Shown here piece by piece: positions 1 through 12,200 of a stretch of 64,000 nt of DNA. Every line of letters begins with the position of its first letter. The first letter of the stretch is position 1. The stretch is from assembly GCA_903813345.2 (NCBI GenBank), contig CAIIXF020000006.1, positions 31,292,024 through 31,356,023 of the forward strand. Direction: 5' to 3'. The stretch is from Owenia fusiformis (lineage: Eukaryota > Annelida > Polychaeta > Sabellida > Oweniidae). The notes under the pieces were generated by a model, which saw only the letters and a list, made by a program, of their open reading frames with translations, had not been told where the DNA came from and did no database searches. A program made the translations under genes and the position numbers.

Positions 1-75
1 CGCAATGACAACACTCTCTTATAACGTCAGTAAAGTCATCGGATTATATTTTCGATTGATATCGTTACTGCTCAC

Positions 76-282
76 CTTTGGGACATTGTGGACAACAAGC
101 TCCATCTACAGGCACTGGTTCTATCCCACCGGGGCATTCTGGCATGTCACACGCCATTATGGCACACGTTATTCCAAATCCTCCACTCTCTTGTTTTTCA
201 CACATACATCTACTACAGGGATTCCCGTCGTCGATCGTAGACCCAACTGCATAAAACTGACCATCTCCCTTCCATATGCAGC
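76..282 (-). CDS. Exon 23: complete VWC domain (last exon in window)
   Basis: A 207-nt phase 1-1 exon, 69 residues: GCIWKGDGQFYAVGSTIDDG, CSRCMC, CAIMACDMPEC and DGACCPQC. Donor GTGAGC at 70-75 shows that the coding sequence continues to further exons left of the window; no stop codon or poly(A) site of the gene is in view. Confidence 0.88.
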
Positions 283-3200
283 CTGTATTATAAAAAACAA
301 TTACCTATGTTCTATATTCTCCCCTTTTGCCCCGGGCCTTTTGCCCGTTTAGGACTGATTTACTATAAATGTTTTTAATGCATCGTGTGATGCACTGAAC
401 TGAAAAATGTATGAGCATGACCTGACGAGTCTAGTTGTCAACTTGACAACCATTCAATAAACGTCCTTGAGTGCGGTAATTGATTATATAATGCACTGTA
501 GTTATATGAAATACTGTGTTCGGATTGGCTGAAATCGGACAGATCTTACCTCGTTATGTGTGAATAATATAATTATACGCATTGCAAACGCAAGAGCTTT
601 CCATCATCACTAGCATGGCCATTACTTACCACATGCTCGCTCGGTACAATTGACGCTGCCGTCTCCACAGGTACAACGATTGCATCCATCAGTAGATGGG
701 AATGTCGCACCATCAGCGTAGTATTTGTTGTTGTACTCACAGACTGAAATATAAAAGTAAAAACACTGAAAATTGAGTTCGAAGTAATGGGAGTATTACA
801 AATTCAATTGATGGTCTTTTGCATTTTGATATTATCATGATGGATTCAGTTGTACCTCCTTGTATGTCACACACGGGGCAGCATCTTCCTTCAAGACGGA
901 TGTAATCATCACATTGTGGGCGTGCACAGTCTTGAATGGCGCACATTTCTTTGGGTTTCCCATCTTGGAGTGTACACGAACAATGTTCGCATGGGTCGCT
1001 TGAGGGCATTTTATCGCCAACTTTGTACGATTGACAATCTTTTTCACAACCTTAAGTAGAAGTTATTAAATCAAATAAAACCTAAAAACTAATTGCATTA
1101 TGCTGCAACATAATACTTTTTACCGTTATCATAACATTTTCTCACAGTCAAACAATGCTAACTTGAAAATGCAAATTAAACACCAGAAAAACTAAGATAA
1201 CTGATAAGCGAATAGTGTTTATCTATAATAGCAATCTTAAACCAGACTTACCGCACTCTATGAGTGTACAGATAACCTCATTGTCCTCGCACTTGCATGT
1301 ATTACATCCATCAGTAGAAGGAAACGAGGAGCCATTCGCAAAATATTTACCATCGAACTTACATACTGTAAAATAAATTATATTACAGGTTGTGTAATGG
1401 ATATATATAATAAGCTTGATGCCAGAAGCAATCATCTTAAAGGAATGGTATCGATATGGTGAACTTTTTGAACACACGTTTATCTTAAACCAGTCATAAA
1501 AAATTAAAAAATTTAACACATCGTCAATTTAATGGTCATCTTTTGAATGGTAACAATATAATTTAAAAAATATATATATTCTTTCTTCTATATTGTTTTA
1601 GAAAACACATCAAACACTTGTTTTGTTCTAGGTATCATGTTTCCAGAGTGAAATGAAACATCTTTTTGGGGGAATTTTGGGGGGATTTTGTTTTAATTTT
1701 TTGAATACTTTTTTAAAATCAAGCAAAAATTCCTTTTATAACTATAATATTGAGAGGTCTAAAACATGTTGTATATGCTATTTTGTTCCAACAATGTTCG
1801 GAAAGACATTTTATTTCATTCTCAAGAATTGGTAGAAAGGAGCAAAAACAATTGCACTAAAAAACAAAAAATGTTAACAAAAACAGTTATATGAAATATT
1901 TCTAAATAATTTTCGCATTAAATTGTTGTCAATCAGTATACATTACATAAAATACCGTGTTTTTTTACAGAATGTTTTCAATAATTGGTTTAAGAGAAAA
2001 ACATTGTTGAATTCAGTTCACCATATCGATACCTATCCTTTCACCAATATTCCAAATCTTGTGAAAGTGATTGCTACAAAACTTTTAAAATGGGTTTGAA
2101 AATTGTTAATTGGAATCATAGACATTTTATATTTCATATTTTCAGCGTAGGCCAATAAAACAGTGGAACATTTTTCTATTTATTCAACTGCCTTTATTAT
2201 TGCAGTTCAATCCAGATACCCATTCAGCTTTAGGGTTGGTTCGTGTTTAGAACGCAAATTTTACATTTCACGTTGCTGTCAATGGGAATCATTATTCTCG
2301 CATCTATTGGATACTATGCTGATCATATTGAATTCGATACACAGTAGAATTTATTCCGAAATCATTTAAAATATGTATAAGAAACCCAGCTATAGAACTA
2401 TCAATGACATATTATTATAAGAAAACCAGCTATAGAACTATCAATGACACATTATTATAAGAAAATCATCTATAGAACTATCAATGACATTATTACATGC
2501 TGCGGTGTAGTCTAAACAAGCACTGGAGCTGAACAAAAAAGTAACAATGGCCCAACCTATAATTATCCAATTGCAAAAGTTTAAATAACCTAGGATGAAA
2601 TAACCGAATCAGTACTGTCCCCTGTTGGTGAAAATGATAACTTACTACTGGGAACTATATATTTAGGAGATTATGACCTCAGATAGATGAAGTCATTTGT
2701 CAAATTGTCTGGAGTAGGGTTTAGGGTCAGGCATCCAACTAAGATTACTGATCATTCAAGCTGATTAACAATCAAGTTCAAGGATTTTGTTTGAACAGTC
2801 CTAACCTCCTTGTTCCCGAGGATTACACATGGGACAACACCTTCCCTCAATGGGGAATGGATTCTCACAGGGGGGTGGAGCACAGTCCATAATCGCACAC
2901 AGCTTGAAGCCCTCTCCGTCCTTTAGTTCACATGTGCAGTGCATACATGGTGAATCCTGTTTGATTTCTTCTCCGATTTTGTACATAATGCCATCAACTT
3001 CACAGCCTTTAAGTGTAAAATGATAATTTTCAAAACCTGATATTTGGTCAAATGCTGATATAATATATACTTGAATATAATATATATATAATATAACGAT
3101 TTATAGTATCTGAAAAACTTTCCTAAGACGTCATCATTTCTTGTTCTCCATACTTTAGGGCCCCGTTTAGGGCACATTTATCTCTCATCATATGTTCATA

Positions 3201-6200
3201 GTCCTCTATGGTACATAATAAATGAACGCATCTTATTATCCAATGAACAACATCAATACGATAAATCACGGCAAAAAAACGGGAAAATTAAATTGTGTTA
3301 TACTAAAATGTTGATACCTCGTGGTGGTGGAAGCGGACACTGGGCACAACATTTCCCAGGAGGTATATACGAATCTGCTCCACCTTCGCAATCTACGACT
3401 TGAGCACAACGTACCAGCCTACAATCTGTGTGGGAATAAAGATTAAATGCGTTTATACTCATTAATGTCATAAGTAAGTATAATCGGGTATTCCAAAAAT
3501 GTATTATTATCTAAGCATGCCCTTTTGTGGGCTTTAGCACTGAAGCAAAAGTTTTTCAGAGCCGATTTAATCGGCTCTCGCAAACACAACGGTGACGTCA
3601 TATGCATCTATCTATAATTAATTTTTCGGAAAATTTGTCTTACATGTAATTTGTAGACTTTTCCTCTTAACCTAGAAACGTTTATAGTAATATGAGTAGA
3701 ATGATTAATACTTGTACAAGTATACTAGAGTACAGCAACCTACCTTCACCACACTTTGGACAACATTCACCCTTTGGTGTAAACAAAGAAACGCCCTTGG
3801 GACAGACAGGTCTCAAACAGATTGCTGCTGAACAATCTGAAAATTGAAGAACAATTGAAGAAGTAAAATAGTATCATCACCTATGTTTCCTAGAAACATC
3901 GAGAAAACTGAAGATTTATACTAACCTGGCTCCTTGGGACAACTAGGACAACACTGGCCATCCTTCCTAACAGGTTGGGCGTTGTATTTACATAGTGGCA
4001 TGCTGCACGCCTTAATGGCGCATTCTACTTTAGTGGATCCATCTTTCTGTACTTGGCACGAGCAGGATTTGCATGGCTCATCAGTCTTAAAATCACCAGG
4101 GGGATATCTCTTTCCTTTGTAGCAGCATGCTAGAAAAAGGCGTATTGTTATAAAAGGAATAAAGAAGTGATTTTTTCCTACATACATGTATGTACAATAT
4201 ATGTACACGTGTTGAATTGTGTGGCTCTTGCATATTTTTGAAACTGGGACTAACATTTGCTAAATTCTAGACTTTCACAGAAATGACAAACTATTTCTTT
4301 GAATGATAAATATATGTAAACATCAGTATAAATCTATGTCTTAGAGATAACTAGTGGAATCTACTATCAGGTTTAAATACATTTTTAAATTACAATAGTA
4401 ATATAGTATCATCACCTGTGTTTGCTATAAGCATCAAGAAACTGGACGGTTATACTAACCTGGCTCCTCGGGACAACTAGGGCAACATTGGCCATCCTTC
4501 CTTACAGGTCGGGCGTTGCCTTTACATAGTGGCATGCTGCACGCCTTCATGGCGCATTCTACTTTAGTGGAGCCATCTCTCTGTACTTGACACGAGCAGG
4601 ATTTGCATGGATTGTCAGTCTTAAAATGTCCAGGGGGATAACGCTTTCCTTTATAGTAGCATGCTAGAACAAATCTCATTGTTACGTATAAGGAATAAAA
4701 AAGTGGATTTTCCTATATATTGCCTTTGATATACAATATATACGTACAATGTTGTATTGTGGTTCTTGCATTTTTTGAAACTGGGACTGACATTCGCTTT
4801 TTCTTGACTTTCAAATAAATAACAGACTATTTTTTGAATGACAAATGTATATTAACAAAACTTACACAATGGAGGTTTAGTAGGACATTGAAGGCAACAC
4901 TTTCCTGGGGGTTTAACAGGCTTGGATCCATCGTCACACGTTTCTACATTTGCACAACGAACCAGTCGACAATCTAAATAAAGACCATGTATATCGATAG
5001 TATCTATCCTGACTATTTATAAATGAATAAACACAACATTCGCAACCTCGTGGTTACGGCGCCAAATCGCCTAGCTCGAATGTGCCGGCGCTCAAGCCCT
5101 CTCGGCCAACTCGACAACCCCAAAAATAACATATAAAATAGTTAAACACTAAAACATTTCCATCTCCTTCATATATAAATATCAAATTAAAAATAATGGA
5201 TAAAGTTAGTACTGTATTTCATTTAATGTTCGTTACCCTGTCCACATTGCTGACAACATTCACCAGGAGGTGTAAACAAGGCCTTGCCATTTCTGCACTT
5301 TGGTGGGCGACAGTCGACCAAGCTACAATCTGAAATATCAAATGTCAAATCAGTATAAATCTGTGATATCTTTGAAATAACTAGTAGAATTTACATCAGT
5401 TTAGGTACTAAACATGACAGTTTATGTTTTCAAAAATGATAATTTATTATTTTCTTATACCCTGAAAGAATTAAACGGTAAATACAACCCTATGAGTATC
5501 TAGATCTGCATGGTTGCAATTTAGGTTTCAAACCATTGACTATACTATCGTCAATAAATAAAACAATTCCGTTTTCAGTTTTGACATTATGATCATGATG
5601 TTATACTTATCTGTTAACTTCTAATACGTCCGTTGTAAGTTAAATTGGATCAAATGAATATTTTTTAAGTATTTAAATAATGTGGCCGAATTTGTCGCTT
5701 ACTGTATCGCACAACACTAAACTCTGTATTGTACTATATATGTACTGTATTGTGATTATACTGGACTACAATCGCACTGCATTGTACCAAAATATACTGA
5801 ATTGTAATGTACTGTATATATCGCACTGTATTGTACCAAAATATACTGCATTGTAATGTACTGCACTGTACTACAATGTTCTCAACTGCATATCATTACA
5901 TTGTACTGTACTACTTTGTTATACTCAACTTTAGAATTGATTGAAATGTTTTTACCTACAACACTTTCAGAGCTACTGCCAGAACAGTCCTTCTCAGTAC
6001 AGCTGACACCACCGGCGTCACATGTACATCTGTTGCAGTTATCTCCAGCAGGGAACCATGTGCCATAGCGGTATCGCTGCCCATTATACTCACAAAAGCA
6101 AGCTTTCTTAGTACAACCGACGGTGCCTGATTTACACATACACTTGTTACATGTATCCGTTGAAGGAAAACTGGCCCCATCTTTGTAAATCTGATTATTA

Positions 6201-9200
6201 TATTGACACATTTGTTGGCACTTCATCTTTGTGCAACGGCGCTGTCCTTTGAAACAGGTGCAGTGGTTGCAGCCATCAATTGCAGTGAACTGTTCACCTT
6301 GCTTGTACGTTTTACCATTATAGGAGCAACTTGGGCATTTTTTTCTAGGACAACGAACCTTTCCTTTGGCACATTTGCAGTTTGTACAGCCATTGGAAAA
6401 ACTTGCACCGTTGCTGTATTGTTTACCTTCATACATACACGACCCAATACACGCCTTCTCAGTGCATGAGGTGATTCCCTTATTACAAACACATTCGTTA
6501 CACTTGTCATCGGATTTAAACTTTTGTCCATCATTATACACCTTCCCATTGTATTTACATGTGTTCTCGCAGGATTTCCTTGTACATGTGATACGAGACT
6601 TAACACAATAGCAAGTCTTGCAATCATCCTGGTACGATTGTCCATTTCTGAATGTATTTCCAGTAATACTGACACAGTTACCAGTAGAGCAAATCTTTGT
6701 AGTGCATCGAACAGCTCCTGTGGCACTGCAGTGGCAATAGTTGCAACCATCACCAGCTTTAAACTCATCGTTTGGTTTGTATATTTGACCCAAATGTTCA
6801 CATCTGAATATGGGCAAAAGCATAATATAGTAGGCACGGCAAAGTGGGATGTTGAACGCCGAACCCACTGCCATGTTTAAGAGAATGAACCATGAGTAGA
6901 GAAACTTTGTCATTTTTCATTTTCATCTATACAGGGTGGGCCAAAAAAACGCCACTTTTTTTCAAGACACTATAACTTTTTTATTTTCCAACCTACATAC
7001 CCCAAATTTTGCAGTTATATAGTGCCAAGGGTTCTAAGTAATAATATAATGTAACAAGTCCTTCAACTGGGATTATATTTGATCTAAAAAGAGGAGTTCA
7101 ATTGGTCCGCCACCCCATTTGTTGATAGGTTTTAGTTTTAGTCGCCTTGCTGATATAGCAGTATCAATGACATGTTAACTATATTTTTTTCAAAGTGTCT
7201 TAATTTGCCAGCTTTAGTTAAGCAATTTTTTAGATCGGGTGCCTTCATACCATCTCCTGGAGACCTCCCCATACCCTATACTCACTTGGGTTTGAATTAG
7301 GGCTATTAGCTTGCGGTCATCAAGGCGTATCAGTTTAGGAACATTATGCAAATTATGCTTATTTCTCATGGCACACCACATGTTTAAGTGAGACGCTGGT
7401 GACATATTTTATTCGAGGTATATCCAGAATTATTGCAATGTCTATACTTTCTATACATTGTCTATACTTTCTATACTTTCGATCTCCTTTTTCATACTAT
7501 CTGCCTTCGACGTTTATATACTTTCTATACTTTCGAACTGCTTTTTTATACCAACTGCCTTTGGCAAATCAGATGTCTATAGTTTCCATACTTTCGAAAT
7601 GCCTTTTCATACTAACTGCCTTTGACAAAGCAGATGTCTATAGTTTCTATACTTTCTATACTTTCGATCTGCTTTTTCCTATAACTGTCTTAGACAAATC
7701 AGATGTCTATAGTTTCTATACTTTCTATACTTTCGATCTGCTATTTCCCAGAACTGTCTTCGACAAATCAGATGTCTATAGTTTCTATACTTTCTATACT
7801 TTCGATCTGCTTTTTCCAATAACTGTCTTCGACAAATCAGATGTCTATAGTTTCTATACTTTCTATCTGCTTTTCACAAAACTGTCTTTGACAAATAATA
7901 TGTCTATAGTTTCTATACTTTCTATCAGCTATTTCCCAGAACTGTATTCGACATATCAGATGCATTCGATCTGCTTTTTCCCAGAAATGTCTTAGACAAA
8001 TGAAATGTCTATAGTTTCTATACTTTCGATCTGCTTTTCCCAATAACTGTCTTTGACAAATCAGATGTCTATAGTTTCTATACTTTCTATACTTTCGATC
8101 TGCTTTTCCCCATAACTGTCTTCGACAAATCAAATGTCTATAGTTTCTATACTTTCGATCTGCTTTTCCCAATAATTGTCTTCGACAAATCAGATGTCTA
8201 TAGTTTCTATACTTTCTATACTTTCGATCTGCTTTTCCCCATAACTGTCTTCGACAAATCAGATGTCTATAGTTTCTATACTTCGTCGCATGAGAATAAC
8301 TTTGTACTATCTCACATTTTTATGGAACTGAGAAATCAAGGTTTGAAAGTTTAGAGGTCTGTATCTTACTTAGTATTGCTATGTGAAACTTGATTTTTTG
8401 TATGTCACCTGGTCTCACCCTAGAGATATCTTATATGAAATATCATACCTTGAAACAATTTACAAGATCCTTTTTAAAACTATGGAAATGGAGTTGATAC
8501 AATTTCCCACCCAAATAACAGCTTATTTCTTATTTCAAATTGTCATATCTGATATCAACTGTTTCAACCAATCAACTCTCTAAGAATTGGTCATGTGACT
8601 TGCAAAACTTGGAGTTATAACAATCTTATATTAAAACAAAGTATGCCAATATGCATGTTATTGTATCTAGAATGAAAAATAATGTTTTGCATTGTAAAAA
8701 AATGTTCAAAAACCAAAGAATATTATTTAATAAAATAAAGAAAATTCAATTTATAAAACTTTAAAATCAATTTCTCAAATAAGTACAATTATTTCTTAAT
8801 TTTGGAATCTCAGGACACCCTTCAAAAAGAATTTATTGCCTTTGAAACTAAGGCAGAAGTACAATGCATTGAAACCAATGATGCCAATACGGTCCCCCAC
8901 ATATTTCCCTTGGTATAAACCCTGTAGCCTAAACCTCCCTTCACATTACAATGTAGCCCCTAAGGGCCGGTCCGCTGGTCATTATCAGGTTATTTTTGAT
9001 ACAGACCAGTTGATTTTTTCACTGGGTATAGGAGAATAACATTGGAACTGGTCCGTAATTCCATCTTGACCAGCAGGTTTCAGATCCTTAGGGCCTAAGA
9101 CATAACCAATTTTTAATACATGCACATGGAAGAAATTTGAAAATAGAAAAATAATTTCTAATTCATTTTAGATTAATGAAAGTGATGAAACCTCGATTTA

Positions 9201-12200
9201 GGTAATCACATTTTGTTCATTGGGATGCAGCTATCATTATCCATTCATTTTCTGTTGTTTGCTACTCTGTGGAGTACAATTGGGAATTGAAGCAATTGTA
9301 GAAGTGGAGACTAAGAGTGGCTCTTTGTAAAGAAATTGAACCAATTTGTTACTTTTCCAAAATAAAATGTAGATGATCTAAAAAACAATGATCCCAAAAA
9401 TGCAAAAGAAAGGACAAATCTGAAAAACATACTAGTAATAAAATAACTAAAAAGATCCCAGATGTTCAGTGAAAAGCGCAAAGTAAATCATAGATGAAGA
9501 GAAAATAAAATAAGTGTTTTAAGGGACTATACTTACATAAAGATAACTCCTTATTGATATAAAAGCTAGTTTAAATAGATTTAGCTTTTTTCCACAAACT
9601 ATAAAACATCATTTTGAAAGAGATTTCAATAGTATACAGACAGTGTATATCTAGTATATAACCTATTATTATGTACTCTACCTGTATTTGAAGAAACAAA
9701 TAAGTAGTCTTTCATTTTCAACATTTAATGATGACAGGTTTGTATATATGCATTTCTATTGCATTTGGCCATTCAAACCCCTATAAGACCTGGTAGCAGG
9801 GAAGATAAAGGGTACTTTTGACTGCTCACATGATCTAATTAACTGGTCATTTGTACTTTTCATCTTCCCTGGTAGCAAGGATTTAGGTTTTCGAGGAAAT
9901 TAGTAATTCTATTTCATATCATGTGGCCATGAATAATCCAATGAGCATCCATAATACAAAGAGTAATTGAGGGCATATAATTTGAATATGCATGGGATTA
10001 CACATACTGTATCATTTTATTTTTTTGATCTACTTGTAATAGTTCTAAAACTAAAACATGAAAGGCCAGGCATGCAAACTGGCATGGTATTGTGTTACAA
10101 AACATTATTTCATTCTAGATACAATAACATGCATATTGGCATACTTCGTTTTAATATAAGATTGTTATAACTCCAAGTTTTGCAAGTCACATGACCAATT
10201 CTTAGAGAGTTGATTGGTTGAAACAGTTGATATCAGATATGACAATTTGAAATTAGAAATAAGCTGTTTGTCTGGAGATGGTACAATTTCACACTGAATT
10301 CTAGCTTAATGAGAGGGAATTGAGATGGGGCATGTATCTGAGATGAAAGCCTGTGTTTCAAATAGTAAAATTCCATGTCTATCTCAATTTTTTTGAAAAT
10401 GGCAGTTAGTACAAAGTTATTCTCACGCGACGACTTTCTATCTGCTTTTCCCCATAACTGTCTTAGACAAATCAGATGTTTTACAATGTATAGAAAGTAT
10501 CGAAAGTATAGAAAGTATAGACATAGGGATTTCGCCAAAATGTAAAGTATAGAAAGTATCGAAAGTATAGACATAGGGAATTCACCAAAATCAAAAGTAT
10601 AGACAGTATAGAAAGTATAGACATGTATAGACTTTAGAGAGTCCAATCGTCTAAGACTGAAAAAAGTATCATTTAAAAAAAGCAGTTCGAAAGTATAGAA
10701 AGTATAGAATATGGCATAATTTTGGATATACATGTTTTATTCAAGTAAAAGTGTATAATTCATGATCAATGGCTAGATAACAACCTCAAGTTTCATTTGG
10801 TATGTAAATTATGATTTTGTATCAAAAATTTAAAAAGTTATAGCATTTTCAAAAAAAAGTGGCGTTTTTTTGGCCCACCCTGTACATTTGATAAAATCTT
10901 CGTTTTTAAAGTGGATATCCACTTACTTTTTGCATGCCATCCTTGTGCATCCCACTTGACCATCTGCATTACATACACATGTGTTACATCCATCGCCAGC
11001 CGGGATGCCCCATTGGCCTAACAGAAATAGAATATATTAACAGAATATACAGGAAAATCGTTAACAAAAACCTGAAACTTTGTGTCAATTTTTCAAGTTC
11101 TTTTTCAAAAGTAGTTGCGTCCGTCGTTTTCAAGTCTTCTCATAATAATAGGTATCAAATCTGACATGTTCCTGATGCATATATGGACAACTCCTCTCAA
11201 CAGGTCGATTTCGGTTCTTAAAAATAGACCTTCATCTATTGCAATTAATATTTCTTACGGCAACTGACCTATCTTATAGTTCCTTCCATTATATGTGCAT
11301 ACTCGGCTACATTTTGTTCTGGCACATATAACACGTCCGTTTTCTCTGCATCTACACTTTTTGCAACTATCCATAAACGTCTCTCCTGGTTCATAAGAAT
11401 GCCCATTGAACTTGCAGCTTTTCGCTAAAAATACATTTATGTTGCATATACATGTAGGATACGAAACGGAACAACTATCAGTTTATGTCTTCCGATACAA
11501 AACAAAAGGAGACCTTTTCTGAAATTGTGAACATCATGTATTTTTCAGTTCTCCTTGTCTTACAATATGCGTTAAAAAAGTTAACCTAAAATTAACTGAA
11601 AATACATGAACATATGACGTTCACTCCCCTCCATAAGTTTGGCAACCTTTTTCCCCCATTGAACTACGTGTTAAAGCCTCTTTACGTTTGAATTTTTATT
11701 TACTTAACCGGCGATGAAATAACTAATACAGTAAAACCTGTCCGATGGAATACCTCTCTGTAGGGAAAACCTATGGACAAGGAATGCTTTTCAAAAGAAC
11801 CGAATAATTTTCCATTGACTTACATGTTAACGGACCCTCTCTGTAGGGAAAACCTGTGAACAGGGAACAAGGAACACTATTTTGGGGCAAATTATGAAAA
11901 TTCACCTGTGAACAAGGAATATGGAGTATTGGTGACACTGTATATTCCATTATTTTTCAGAGGTGTGAAAGTCTTAAGCCAATATCCGATTCTAAAAAGC
12001 TTGGATTAATATGATTGAGATTAAGATAAGCCAATTGTTTACAGGATGTAGTATCCCACCCACTGTTAATTAACCTGATATATTTTAAAACTAATACTTA
12101 TCTATTTGTTACTTATTATCATGACACTAATTCTTCCTTTCAACAAACCTAACTAGATAATGGCAACTCAGCGGAGTAGCAAATCCCAACGAACAAAATA

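Noticed and set aside
6203-6880. Plus-strand and alternative minus frames across the seven-repeat exon
   Set aside because: Shadows of the real frame; only the minus frame with regular Cys spacing is coherent with splice sites.
7399-7995. 198-codon plus-strand frame rich in Phe, Tyr and Leu
   Set aside because: It runs across the ~70-bp minisatellite and repeats with it; composition is low-complexity and there is no initiation or splice context.
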